64,000 bases of DNA from Brachypterus glaber. Taxonomy: Eukaryota; Arthropoda; Insecta; Coleoptera; Kateretidae. Both the position numbers and the translations under genes were made by a program. The stretch covers positions 45,335,249 through 45,399,248 of the forward strand of contig OY294050.1 of the NCBI GenBank assembly GCA_958510825.1, given 5' to 3'. Shown here one piece after another: positions 1 to 36,771 of this stretch; the stretch's first letter is position 1; each line of letters starts with the position of its first letter. Under the pieces are notes generated by a model that ran no database searches, was not told the origin of the DNA, and was given only the letters and a program-made list of their open reading frames with translations.

Positions 1-462
1 TGCTGGCCCTCTTCAGTACCAAGAGTAAACTCTGCACGCTGATTAAGAAAACGTTTTTAGACTTTACTCGCAAAAGGAATATAGCCATTAGATTGATGTA
101 GACTTGTGCTCCATCTATTTTTAGATGTAGACAACTACTCATACCTCTCCTATTCTGGAGACTTTGAATGATAGCAAGACTTGTGTGTCTCAAGCACATA
201 GTACCACTAACGGGTGGTTAGTCGTAGAATTAGTAAGGACAGAAATTTTTAATTTTAAACAAAATTATAAAAATAATAATTTATTATTCCATCAGTCTAT
301 TTTCTAATCATCGTACAGAGTGATATTGGTAGACTGACAGTTTCGGGCTGCTGGTCTTCTTCAGTACCAAGAGTCAACCCAGCACGCTGATTAGAAAATA
401 GATTGATGGAATAATAAATATTTTTATAATTTTGTTTAAAATTAAAAATTTCTGTCCTTACA
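1..462. repeat. Direct repeat plus snapback at window start
   Basis: About 50 bp (CTTCAGTACCAAGAGT...CACGCTGATTA) occurs at 1-50 and again at 350-400. Separately, 233-316 is the reverse complement of about 383-462 (TAAGGACAGAAATTTTTAAT and its complement), so this stretch folds on itself with arms of about 80 bp. It is a dispersed non-coding repeat with no reading frame, and the family is not recognised. Confidence 0.6.
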
Positions 463-608
463 AAATTATTTAGCTTTCAACATTTTGGAAAAGCCTTGTA
501 TTAATGCGAAAATTTTCATTTATAAGAAGTATTTTTGATGTCCGTAATAAATTATGAAAGAAAATATTAGTGGCAATCGGACTGAAAAGAAAATTAGAAA
601 AAAAGTAA

Positions 609-681
609 GGTCTCAGTCTGGTTTTGAACCAGAGTACCCACGGTTTCCGGCCTGGTACTCTACCAACTGAGCTCCCGAGAC
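609..681 (-). tRNA. tRNA-like sequence, probable tRNA pseudogene
   Basis: On the minus strand this is exactly 73 nt and folds as a near cloverleaf. The acceptor stem GTCTCGG/CTGAGAC has one G-T pair, the D arm is GCTC-AGTTGGTA-GAGT, and the T arm is TCTGG-TTCAAAA-CCAGA. An A-box-like TAGCTC/AGTTGG and the B-box GGTTCAAAACC are visible. A T-run follows the 3' end, as a pol III terminator would. The anticodon stem pairs at only three of five positions and position 33 is C, so identity (GGA?) is unsafe. It is more likely a pseudogene or the head of a tRNA-derived repeat. Confidence 0.4.
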
Positions 682-812
682 GCCCGTTCGAAATCTAACT
701 AATTGGACATGCCTTCTTTCCTGTTCCTCTCAAATTTGTTATTTAAAGGAAAGTTGGTTAATTTTGTTAGTGTGAATAAACTCAATATACAATGTCTTAA
801 GAGCCCTTTTGC

Positions 813-863
813 CCCAGGCACGGAAACTGTGGGGACTCTGGTTCGAATCCAGACTGAGACCTG
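813..863 (+). pseudogene. tRNA 3' half, inverted partner of 609-681
   Basis: This carries an anticodon-arm-like part, a T arm (TCTGG-TTCGAAT-CCAGA) and an acceptor 3' strand CTGAGACC, followed by TGAC and a T-run. It matches the minus-strand copy at 609-681 closely, including about 20 bp of 3' flank. The 5' half (acceptor 5' strand and D arm) is missing. The pair makes an inverted repeat spanning 609-863. Confidence 0.45.
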
Positions 864-881
864 ACTTTTTTTCTATTTTTT

Positions 882-1215
882 TCTTCTGTCATAAACCAAT
901 TTTGAGCACAAAAAAAATATAGGTCCGTCGATTGGTCGGTCGCTTTAAGCTAGAGACTTGAAGTTTGGCTTACAGGTATGTTACCAAAAATTCTCACTCG
1001 GAAATGTTTTTGGTAAACATTGGGGGTGGAGCAAGGGGGGCAAATGGGAAAATACAATATTTTTTAACAAAAATTTAAAAATAGCTATATAGGGGTTTTT
1101 GAGGTTTTCGATATAGAATCTGGTAATAAAATTTTTTTAACTCGACCCCGCGAGGGTAAGGGGTAAATATTTTTAAATGTTTTCAGTAGTTTCGTCAAAA
1201 TTGGTATACCGGGTG
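882..1215 (-). mobile_element. Family C element fragment (reverse)
   Basis: Reverse-oriented part of the repeat family whose full copies lie at 5721-6468, 11262-11972, 52266-53259 and 57798-58502. Recognisable blocks are the GTCGATTGGTCGGTCG block, CTAGAGACTTGAAG, the GGTAAACATTGGGG block and the GGTTTTTGAGGTT block. Both ends are lost. Confidence 0.6.
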
Positions 1216-1829
1216 TCAAAAAAAGTATTGCCTACGAATTATCTCCGAAACTAAAGTTTATTTTTTTAAGGTATAGTTATTTTAAATTTGCCGCTAAATA
1301 CTCCACAAAGTCCGATTTACACTGAAGCACGTGGCTTGTTTTGAATGTCAACAACTAAAATTTATAATTTTTGTTTACTTACTTTGTTTTTATGATGTTT
1401 TGATGTAAAAAAAGAGAATTGATAAAGCTTTTGCTGAAAACACTTTTGTATTCCTGTAGAAACAAAATTTGCTTATAAAATCGCATTTATTCCAATAATT
1501 TAGAGGAATAAACCATTGTTTTGTTCTCGTTAATGACACTTCAACCTTTTACGGTTGTGTAAATTGGGCCTAGTCATTTCGCTTACGCCGCATGCGTATC
1601 TTACGTTGCTATGGTAATTTCGAGATTGTTTACAAACGGGAAGTTTTAAAATAACTATACCTTAAAAAAATTAACTTTATATAAGATAACTTTTTAAAAT
1701 ATACCGAGATTTAATGAACCGAAAATTCCCCCATTGGGCATTATAAAAAATATCACTTCCGGTCTAAGCGGAAGTGATATCAACTTTTCATTTTTAAACG
1801 GAACGTGACTTTTTTAGGAAAAATTACTT
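1216..1829. repeat. Non-coding repeat stretch with hairpins
   Basis: It starts next to a mariner-like end (ACCGGGTGTC at about 1208). Blocks at about 1252-1288 and 1645-1682 are reverse complements (AAGGTATAGTTATTTTAA). A short near-perfect hairpin lies at 1749-1780 (ATATCACTTCCG...CGGAAGTGATAT). From about 1795 the sequence matches 8560-8580, which is family G. No gene is visible. Confidence 0.45.
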
Positions 1830-2149
1830 TTATCCAATACATACAGATAATAAGACAATTACCAACTTTATTTCAAATAGATAAACTCAATAATAACCCC
1901 CGCGTGGCTTTTACTTTATTGATTGGATAATTATAATTTTACCCACTCAACTGTCACTTGTCAAATTATTTTCTTGTAAATGTCATTAAAATTTTTAATA
2001 AAAATATGAATTCGTAAGCTATTTATTGGATAAAACCTTGTATGGCACTCATGGGTAAACCGATATTGCCCTCTCGAAAATTAACCTGCTTGGCTGACGC
2101 CTCTCATGGGCAATATCTTACTTTACCCACTAGTACCATAAATAACTAT
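1830..2149 (+). mobile_element. Family A element, copy 1
   Basis: One of four copies (also 7142-7475, 48872-49206, 51848-52162), running from TTATCCAATACATACAG to TACCATAAATAACTA. The family has a 3' stem-loop between TGGGTAAACCGATATTGCCC and its complement. This copy has lost about 16 bp of one arm (GCAGGTTAATTTT). It is inserted inside family G sequence: the flanks match the uninterrupted stretch at about 8561-8590. No coding potential and no clear terminal inverted repeat. Confidence 0.75.
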
Positions 2150-2750
2150 TATTTATTTATTATTTAAGGATCAATTCTACCAATTTTTAAAGTAATCTTC
2201 ACAAAAACAAAAAAATTATGGGGGGTTAAACCTTTTTAAAAAATGAAAAAACCATGATTTAAAAAAAAAATTATATCAAGTTTTTTTCGTTTTTCGCAAA
2301 AATAAAATTGAAAATTTTATTATTTTTTATTTTTTTTATTTTTTTTTTTGCAAAATTTTTTTTGCAATTTTTTTTTTGCAAATTTTTTTTTTCAAAAATT
2401 TTTCGTTTTTCGTTTTTAAGAAATAAAAATTAAAAAAAAATGGTTGAAATTTTTTTTTGAGTATTTATTAAAAATTTTATATCAAGTTTTTTTTTCGTTT
2501 TACGCAAAAATAAAATTGAAAATTTTATTTTTTTATTTTTTTTTTATTTTTTTTTAAATTTTTTTTTGCAATTTTTTTTTCTCAAAAATTTTTCGTTTTT
2601 TAAAAAAATAAAAATAAAAAAAAAATTGAAATTTTTATTTTCAAGTATTTATTATTTTTTTTAAGTATTTTTGTAAATGCAGTGTACCATTTACTGTGAA
2701 TAGCATATAATGGAATGCGTAGCATTACATATCTTCACGGCTTGTTTTTT
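2150..2750 (+). repeat. Family G repeat, copy 1, with poly-A/T core
   Basis: Matches 8490-8905 at both ends: GATCAATTCTACC and GTTATGGGGGGTTAAAC on the left, and CCATTTACTGTGAATA through ATCTTCACGGCTTGTTT on the right. The middle (2230-2660) is low-complexity A/T runs. The second copy ends inside the 3' splice region of ZnT1 exon 2. Confidence 0.7.
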
Positions 2751-2975
2751 TCATGCCCTTTAATACCCATAACAGTTTTTTTTTGTCTACTTACTGTAAA
2801 ATTTATAAAATAAAGTTTCATGGACTTGCGTTGTTTTTGAAATAATTTATTAATTTACGTTCTTTTCTTTTTATTGTGTTTTCCTTGCGTTCAATTAGTC
2901 AGCCATATGCGGATATTTCCATAATTAAGCATAATAATAATAACTAGATGAAGCGTTGCAAGCACCCTGTCAAAA

Positions 2976-3640
2976 CATCGGCACTATTGTACACTAGAGC
3001 CATCTGGTTTGCAAATTTCAAACTAGGTGTTTTGTTTGATTTTAAATTCTGTATCTTTAAAACATTATATTCTAGCAAAAAACTGTATATAACTTTTTTA
3101 TAGGGCTTAAAAAGGGCTTTTATTTAAAATATAATTTTTTGAAATCGGGTTATAAATATGTGAGATATGCTAAAAAACCTTTTACTGCTTTAAACGCCAA
3201 TATCTCGAAAACAATGCGTTTTAGGAAAACGTTGTTTATAACAATTTTTGACCAATTTAAAATTATCTTTTATATAAGTGCTAAATTAATTAAATACAAT
3301 AATAATTGCCTTAATTATAAACAAAAAACGCTAAAAATAGGAGTTTTACCCTATTTTTATCCCCTTACCCCCAATCGTTTACCCCCAAAATCTAATCAGC
3401 TCTTCGGAATACGATAAGAAACAATATGCAAAAAACCGCAAGTCGATATCTCATGTAGAAATGGAGTTAGAGAGTTTACACCCAGACAGACAGACAAACA
3501 GACGCAATTTTTTTTTTACTGATTTCGACTCAGAATGGTCTAAAACGTCGAGAAATGTAAAAAAAAACGTGGTCAAAGATTTTGACTTTTAGGCGAAGAT
3601 TTCAATACATCGGCACTCTTAGTAGCACTAAGTGCCGATG
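2976..3640 (+). mobile_element. Family B MITE, copy 1
   Basis: Ends are short inverted repeats, CATCGGCACT...AGTGCCGATG. The right end also forms a hairpin (CATCGGCACT at about 3608 against AGTGCCGATG at 3631). A second copy is at 7840-8489 and a reverse one at 59402-59741. The shared left flank (TTGCAAGCACCCTGTCAAAA) extends homology with copy 2 about 25 bp outward. Reading frames inside are fortuitous. Confidence 0.75.
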
Positions 3641-3714
3641 TAATAATAATAATAAAGATGATCAACTATTCTGAGAATTCTATAGATACGTATTGTTAGG
3701 ATGTTGCAAACCTG

Positions 3715-4612
3715 CCCTAGTAGAAATTTGACGTTAGAATAACGTTTTTCTAATGTTACAAAACTGTATAAAAGTACGTTATAAAATATGTGCAAATGTC
3801 CCGCTTTTTAACGTTAGAATTAAACGTTGGTTACGAACGTTAATCTAACGTTAGATTTTTAAGTTAGAAATACGTTATAAGTACGTTTGATTTCTAACTT
3901 TCGGGGGGACGTGACCAACTAGGAAATTTCTACCTGCATCATAAAATGGCAGCTGGAGACAAATTTATTTATATAAATAAATCTTAATATATTTTAGCAA
4001 TCATAATATTTTTAAACATAATTTTGTTACATTTATTTATAAAATAGCCATCTTTTTAGGTGGCCCTAAATATTTTTCGTGTAATATGCTGTTATACTTC
4101 GATAAATACGTTTACCTTTCAGAAAAACTTTATATTTAGTTAGTTAATATTTATTTATACATTCAGAATCTTAAAATATTTTTGCAATTCTAGTACAGCG
4201 TTGCCAGACTTACTATAATTTTGACTTTTGGGGGATATTTTTTTAAACTTATTAAAGAAATAATAAATAATTATCAAACCTAGGCACATAGCTGTCTGAA
4301 ATGAGTATTTTCTACTATAGCTTACGTATTAATAATGGAAATTAAAAAAAAATTAAAGTTAGAATAAAGTTAGAAAAAAGTTAGAATTTAGTTGGGAAAC
4401 TAACGTTAGATTTATGTATTTTATAACGTTTTTGTCAAACGTTAGTTTTTAAGGTTAGATTTATATATTTTATAACGTTTTTGTCAAACGTTAGTTTTTG
4501 AGGTTAGATTTATATATTTTATAACGTTTTTGTATAACGTTTTAGACTAAATATAAAAATGTCACTAATCTAATGTTATGTTAAGTTAGATTTGTGTACT
4601 TTTCTACCAGGG
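3715..4612 (+). mobile_element. Motif-array MITE, AACGTTAG type, copy 1
   Basis: Ends are CCCTAGTAGAAA...TTTCTACCAGGG. The interior repeats AACGTTAG/CTAACGTT and ATAACGTT many times in both orientations. It includes about three tandem units of about 57 bp (GTTAGATTTATATATTTTAT...) at about 4405-4530. A reverse copy lies at 34621-35451, where TA flanks both ends. No coding potential. Confidence 0.75.
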
Positions 4613-4785
4613 TTTTACTCGTGCGCTAAAAACGAGGCTAAAAACGTATGTTATGAAACCAGTACTTTAATATACTATTAAACAAGGACGTAACCTATTA
4701 CTAAGAGTCCGATTTAAATTTGTTAAAATATTAAACAAATGTAGAAATTGTTGCTAACTTCTTGTCCCATTTACTATGGCGAGCA

Positions 4786-5357
4786 TAGTACATACCAAAG
4801 AACTTTTACCTCAAGAAGTAATTTCAGACCAATGTTTATGAAGGTACCATCTTTTTGTTTGTTTATTTACTAACAGAAACGCGATACAGCTTTGTGGTGT
4901 AAAATGTAGATGTCGCTAGTCGACTTTCAGGCTACCTAGTAGCGATGTTGCGTAGTTTCCACCTTATCATGAATTCAAATCATTATACTTAAATTAAAAA
5001 TGTAAAAAACTTTATTGTGTATACTATAATTATGTTTAATAATATAGTATATTTAAATCTATTAAAATTAAACTACTAGTTCATATAAAACTCATACAGA
5101 ACTAATGTTTCTTAAAATTTACAATAAAATATCCAAAGTATATGTTTACAATCGGCAACACTGTACCCTTGTCAGTCATTTTACGACATTAGACTGTGAG
5201 TTTACACATTCTTTCTCTCTCTTTACGCGTACTAAGTGTAAACAATAGTCACCCCCACCAGCCCCTCACCGTAGTTGGTTCACGCTTCAAACAAAGCAGA
5301 CGGTAGATTTCATCATGTTCCTTCTTGAGGTAAAAGTTCTTTGGTACATACCTACAT
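4786..5357. mobile_element. TIR element just upstream of ZnT1 exon 1
   Basis: Arms of about 32 bp are inverted: ACCAAAGAACTTTTACCTCA at about 4795 and its complement at about 5325-5350. The right arm ends about 80 bp before the first coding exon. A short GC-richer stretch at 5230-5320 lies within it and could overlap untranslated or promoter sequence of ZnT1, but nothing proves this. Confidence 0.55.
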
Positions 5358-5430
5358 ACTATTTTTATTATTATTTTTTTTTATTTAATAAATAAATAAT
5401 TCAACAAGTGTACAAGTCTTTAATTATTTT

Positions 5431-5434
5431 GCAG
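5431..5434 (+). promoter_or_regulatory. 3' splice site before the start codon
   Basis: A pyrimidine-rich TTAATTATTTTGCAG ends at 5434, three bases before ATG at 5438. This implies an intron in the 5' UTR and at least one non-coding exon upstream, not located here. It also argues against the in-frame ATG at 5408, which would lie in the intron. Confidence 0.7.
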
Positions 5435-5437
5435 AAA

Positions 5438-31796
<26,359 letters not shown>

Positions 31797-32160
31797 GGAC
31801 GTTTTTAGGAATTTTAGACATTGGAAATTATTGTTGTAATTATTGTAATTTTTAAAACTTCCTGATGTGTCACAGAGAATTTTAGGTATTATTAGTGTTC
31901 CTGTAAGACGTTGACTTTAAACGAAGTTAGGTTTGGTAATGTAAATATTTTTTTTTTGAGATATTTACGTTAGTGTTAGTGGAAACGTCCTGCTGGCACC
32001 ATAAGTCTTATAATAGTCTTCTCTGGTACAGGGTGTTTGAAAGTTGAGTACTTAGAGCTGTATCTCAGTAACGGTAGGAGCCATTTCAAGAATTCTTTTT
32101 TCTTCAAGCGTAAATGTTTGTACATACATATTTAGAATTCTATCCGACGTATTTAATAAA
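31797..32160 (+). promoter_or_regulatory. ZnT1 3' UTR and likely poly(A) signal
   Basis: No AATAAA occurs in the first 232 nt after the stop. The first AATAAA is at 32155-32160, inside the mariner-like element that starts at 32029. So the cleavage site would be about 32175-32200, just before the hairpin at 32204. Weaker variants upstream cannot be excluded. Confidence 0.5.
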
Positions 32161-32203
32161 GAAATTCTTGATCCTTACTCATATTGGAGTTGATTTAAAT
32201 AAA

Positions 32204-32867
32204 CCATAGAAAAAATGTTATCTCTCCAAAATATAAATTTATTGTCTATTAAACAAACATTACAGCGACAATTGTTTCGACTTTTTTAACATAAAGCCAT
32301 TTTCAAGCTACAAATAATGAAAAATTAGGTTGAAAATGGTACAATTCCTTTTAGAAAAACTTACTTTTTAAATTTATAAACAAATTAAGTTGAGTACACA
32401 TTATTAGAAATGTCATACTGACCTTAACTATATTATTTTTATAAAATCTTAGAAATATAAACAAAAAGAAAACTACTGTAAGTTAAAATAAAATAAATTA
32501 ATGAAATCAAAAATTTAAAATTATGATAGAAGTCCCAGATTTTTATTCAATTTTAAATTTTAGATTTCTTTAATTTATTTTATTTTAACTTACAGTAGTT
32601 TTCTTTTTGTTTATATTTCTAAGATTTTATAAAAATAATATAGTTAAGGTTAGTATGACATTTCTAATAATGTATACTCAAGTTAATTTGTTTATAAATT
32701 TATAAAGTAAGTTTTTCTAAAAGGAATTGTACCATTTTCAACCTAATTTTTCATTATTTGTAGCTTGAAAATGACTTTATGTTAAAAAAGTCGGAACAAT
32801 TGTCGTTGTAATGTTTGTTTAATAGACAATAAATTTATACTTTGGAGAGATAACATTTTTTCTATGG
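32204..32867. mobile_element. Family R foldback, ~300-bp arms
   Basis: CCATAGAAAAAATGTTATCT...AGATAACATTTTTTCTATGG. Arms 32204-32505 and 32560-32867 are near-perfect complements round a loop of about 55 nt. No ORF. Transcription through it (for example ZnT1 readthrough) would give long double-stranded RNA. Confidence 0.85.
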
Positions 32868-33036
32868 TGTATTTAATAAACATGACTATTATTTAACATC
32901 TAAATACAAGTAGTTTGGACTTTTTACAAGTAGTTTGTCGTCCTAATAATTATTATCATAAATGTTATATATCAAATAAGGATTATTTTAAAATATCAGT
33001 CCGTTGTCGTGTCACCATTACAATTATTAACAATTA

Positions 33037-33553
33037 AATGGACCCCCCATCCCCCCTGTGTAACAAACTGTCACATTTACCAACACCCCCCCCCCTGTGT
33101 AACGCGAACAATATAAAAATTTGTATTTGTAAAAAATTTTCATAATCAATATCACACAGGGAAAAAATACTAGGTTCCTCTTTTTACACTGAGTGTCACA
33201 TATAACACGTATATTGTTTATGCACAGGTACACAAAATAGTACACACATTGGTGTACACATTCCGCGCAAAAATGTATCATCGCCGATGATTCATCGGCA
33301 AGATCACGCAAGAACAGGGCCGTAAGATTTTTTTTTTAATATCAATGTCAACAGTTTTTTTACTGATTACAATATTATTTAAATATGCATAGTTTCGTCA
33401 ATTTTTGTGTGAAAAGGGAATTATGGGCCACTAAATAGTTATTTATGTTGATATAAAAATACATCTGCCAAGCTTAGAAATAAACATTAAATGTATTAAA
33501 TTCCGATACGTAACGTTTACCTAGACCCTGTCACAAACTGTAACAATTTCTCT
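33037..33553 (-). mobile_element. Family I MITE, copy 2 (reverse, ends lost)
   Basis: Reverse complement of most of 10270-10920, including the CGATGAATCATCGGCG palindrome and ACACGTATATTGTTTATG. The outer TACGTAA ends are absent. Confidence 0.7.
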
Positions 33554-34002
33554 TTTTTTCAAGTTAAAGTAGCGTACTCAAAATCAGGCGTCAGTCCCTT
33601 GACACGTGTGAAATTTTAAAATTTGCGGTTCTTTGCAGTGCTCAAAAGTTAAAAGTCTATTCTCTATAAACGAACGACTTAAAGTTAGCAGTAAACACCA
33701 TTTGTTGCGAGTCAGCCATTTCGAATTTAGTGCTAGAGACGTGCTTTTATTGAGAACACGAGGTGGTGACGGTCAATATATCAGTCCCTTGGTGAGTAAT
33801 TCTGTTGTAATTTATTTGTAATTGTTTTTGATTAATTTTAATTTAACTTTTTTTTGTGTGAAAGGTCTAAAACGTCGAGAAATGTGAAAAAACATGGTCA
33901 AAGATTTTGACTTTTCTGCGATATCGTTGTAAAAAGAATTTTTGAAATTGCCCTTACCGTTACTGAGATACTACTCTAAGTACTCAAGTTTCAACCTCCC
34001 TG

Positions 34003-34620
34003 TACCGCTTTTTGCAAAAAAAGTCAGAAAAGTGAGGTTAACAAAAGTTAAATTTTACTATTTTTATTAATTTAATTTGCTTTATCATAAATGGCGCCTT
34101 TGTTTTTTCGCCATTGTTGATATTCAATTTTAATCAGTTATGTCAAATTTTTCTCGACTGAAAAATGAGGTCTTAAAATATTCAATAGGACTTTTTTTTA
34201 TTTATTAAGAAAAAACACTGTTTTAATAATTATAGGTCCTTATTTACTAATTTATTGAACATAAAATATAACATATTTTTAATTATAAATGACAAATAAT
34301 CTTTATGACGTTTCTTGAAAAGTCTAAATTCAGTCGGAATTTATTTTCTTACTTTTCTTTTTTTATGACTAAGTTACACACATCCCCTGAAGGCAAAATG
34401 GGTTTCAAAATGAAAGCAACTTTTGCAACTTTCTCGAAACTGACAAAAGCTAGAGATAATTTTTAAACAGATTTGAAATCAGAGGAAAAAATACTATTAG
34501 ATTAGTCAAATTCTACTTGCAATATAATTTAACTGTTTCTTACAGAGTCTGCTGAGGAACTTTTACCATTATCTAAGAAACAGACAAGATATTGATTTTG
34601 CTAAAAGTGGTTATGTACTA
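34003..34620. other. Flank with arms of a composite element
   Basis: Mostly unassigned. ACACATCCCCTGAAGGCAAA...ATGAAAGCAACTTTTGCA at 34378-34430 is the reverse complement of about 35480-35533, so an older element (34378-35533) encloses the next one. Confidence 0.5.
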
Positions 34621-35451
34621 CCCTTGGAGAAAAGTACATAAATCAACTTAACATAACATTAGATTAGTGACATTTTTATGTTTAGTGCCAAACGTTATAC
34701 AAAAACGTTATAAAATATATAAATCTAACCTTAAAAACTAACTTTTGACAAAAACGTTATGAAATACATAAATCTAACGTTAGTTTCCTAACTATATTCT
34801 AACCTTTTTCTAACTTTAAATATTTTTTTAAATTTCCATTATTAATACGTAAGCTATAGTAAAAAATACTCATGTCAGACAGCTATGTGTCTAGGTTTGA
34901 TAATTATTTATTATTTCTACAAGTTTAAAAAAATATCCCCCAAAAGTCAAAATTATAGTAAGTCTGGCAACGCTGTACTAGAATTGCAAAAATATTTTAA
35001 GATTCTGAATGTATAACTAAATATTAACTAACTAAATATAAAGTTTTTCTGAAAGGTAAACGTATTTATCGAAGTATAACAGAATATTACACGAAAAATA
35101 TTTAGGGCCACCTAACAAGATGGCTATTTTATAAATAAATTTAACGAAAATATGTTTAAAAATACTATGATTGCTAAAATATATTAAGATTTATTTATAT
35201 TAATAAATTTGTCTGCCATTTTATGATGCAGGTAGAAATTTCGTAGTTGGCCACGCCCCCTCCGAAAGTTAGAAATTAAACGTACTTATAACGTATTGCT
35301 AACTTAAAAATCTAACGTTGGATTAACGTTTGTAACTATTGTTTGATTGTAACGTTAAAAAGCGGGACTTTTCCACATATTTTATAACGTACTTTTATAC
35401 AGTTTTCTAACATTAGAAATACGTTATTCTAACGTTAAATTTCTATTATGG
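34621..35451 (-). mobile_element. Motif-array MITE, AACGTTAG type, copy 2
   Basis: TA-flanked (34619-34620, 35452-35453). The reverse complement of 3715-4612 with small deletions. CCCTTGGAGAAAAGTAC is its outer left end. The same AACGTTAG-rich interior. Confidence 0.8.
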
Positions 35452-35533
35452 TAAGGTAGCCCTAAAATAACTGTATGCAAATTTGCAAAAGTTGCTTTCA
35501 TTTTGAATCCCATTTTGCCTTCAGGGGATGTGT

Positions 35534-36642
35534 GGCTACTACAAATAATAATATAATTTAAATGTAATAAAAAAAATCTTTGTAATTCGTTTATACATGT
35601 CATAAGCGACATAACCTCTTTTGTACCGCGGGTCATATTTGGCATACACTATTTTTTTTACACAAATTATTATATACAAAATAAAAAAATAAAATTGACT
35701 TTTACCATTTTTGTTAATTAACTATGTATTTATGTGTAAATGGTTCGAGATATATATTTATGGTTATTTATGGTCACGTAAAAAGGGAGCTAAATGAAAA
35801 TAATATTTTTTTTTTCTTCAAGCGTACTAAAATGTTCATATTTTATAACTGAACACACTAGTTAGAAGTGATAAATTTTTTTACAGTAAAAAAATGAGTT
35901 CATTGTTCTTCTCTTCTTCTTCTCTTTATTTTTTGGCCTTTGCTTTATATCAATTAGCCAGCTCGCTACTCTTTTGTGTTAATTTCTGCAAATGGTTTGT
36001 CTGGTTGCTACCATACCATCGCTTTCTTTCGGCCTGGTCTTCTGTAAGACTTCTTGTGGGACCTCCCAATTCTGTTTAAATGTGCGTAGGAATAAAACCA
36101 TGTGGATAACCCTAATTCAGATTCAACCACTAAATTACATCACAAATACATTACTTTCTTTTGGCCTGGTCTTTTGTAAGACTTCTTAACTGTTTACTTC
36201 TTTTTCTCTGTTATCCTTGTTTCAAATAAATAAAATTTCTTCTATCATAACCTCAAAAACATGTGGATAACCCTAATCCAGATCGAACCACTAAATTACA
36301 TCACATATACTAACATTCCATTGTAAAATCAATATGACTAGTTATAACGATTGTAGATTTGATAATATTTTCTTTACAAGCACATTTTTACATAAATTAC
36401 TTGATACATCTGGCGCGAAAAACCTACGCCATTTTGAATTCACCTTAAATGTTTAACTACCTAACACCTTCGCGTGTCCCACGCGATTTGTGAATACGGA
36501 GTTCATTGTTGTACGCCGTAAAAAAAAGTTAGTTAGCAAAACCACCACTGGCGGCAGTCATACTTCAAACTTGTTTGTTTATTATGTAAACAGGTGATAG
36601 ACTCGAGATTCTATGCAAAAACCTTGTGCGAAATTGATTAAA
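35534..36642. other. Non-coding stretch with dispersed repeats
   Basis: 35900-36060 shares CTTCTTCTTC...GGCCTTTGCT...TTAGCCAG...GTCTTCTGTAAGAC with 21330-21495. Within it a block of about 80 bp (TTTCTTTTGGCCTGGTCTT, AACATGTGGATAACCCTAAT) is repeated two to three times at 36010-36290. The rest shows nothing. Confidence 0.4.
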
Positions 36643-36771
36643 AATGATTGAAGAAGAATATATGGTTTATACACCTACAAATCTCTCCGAAATTTCAAAT
36701 GCTACATCAGACAAGTTACCATCGAAATCGCGAAAAGTGTACGATTTAGCCTACCAAAAAAATTTAAAATG
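36643..36771 (+). pseudogene. Tyrosine-recombinase-like N-terminal remnant
   Basis: 42 codons from ATG, MIEEEYMVYTPTNLSEISNA then TSDKLPSKSRKVYDLAYQKN. The LPSKSxxxYxxAYxxF-type segment resembles the N-terminal region of Crypton/KIAA1958-type tyrosine-recombinase-derived proteins common in insects. The frame then fails in an A-run (CAAAAAAATTTAAAATGA), consistent with a frameshift. No downstream catalytic part is seen. Too short to be certain. Confidence 0.35.

Larger units (their letters stand above)
32029..34002. mobile_element. Family P mariner-like element with nested inserts
   Basis: TA-flanked ends CAGGGTGTTTGAAAGTTGAG...TACTCAAGTTTCAACCTCCCTG, with TIRs of about 75 bp including TATCTCAGTAACGGTA. 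It contains the foldback 32204-32867 and family I at 33037-33553. A family B-type 3' fragment (CGTCGAGAAATGTG) is at 33872-33912. A fragment of the end also occurs at about 35805-35860. The frame at 33633-33821 is unsupported. Confidence 0.7.

Noticed and set aside
1830..2149. Family A as a Helitron
   Set aside because: It has a 3' stem-loop, but I see no TC start, no CTRR end beside the hairpin and no A^T insertion pattern across the four copies.
2230..2660. A/T-rich low-complexity stretch as a promoter or replication origin
   Set aside because: It is the core of dispersed repeat G, with long homopolymer runs. No initiator or factor sites can be argued.
5408..5437. Upstream in-frame ATG as ZnT1 start, adding ten residues
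   Set aside because: A strong 3' splice site lies between it and the conserved MGKFSGKKC start, so these bases should be intron.
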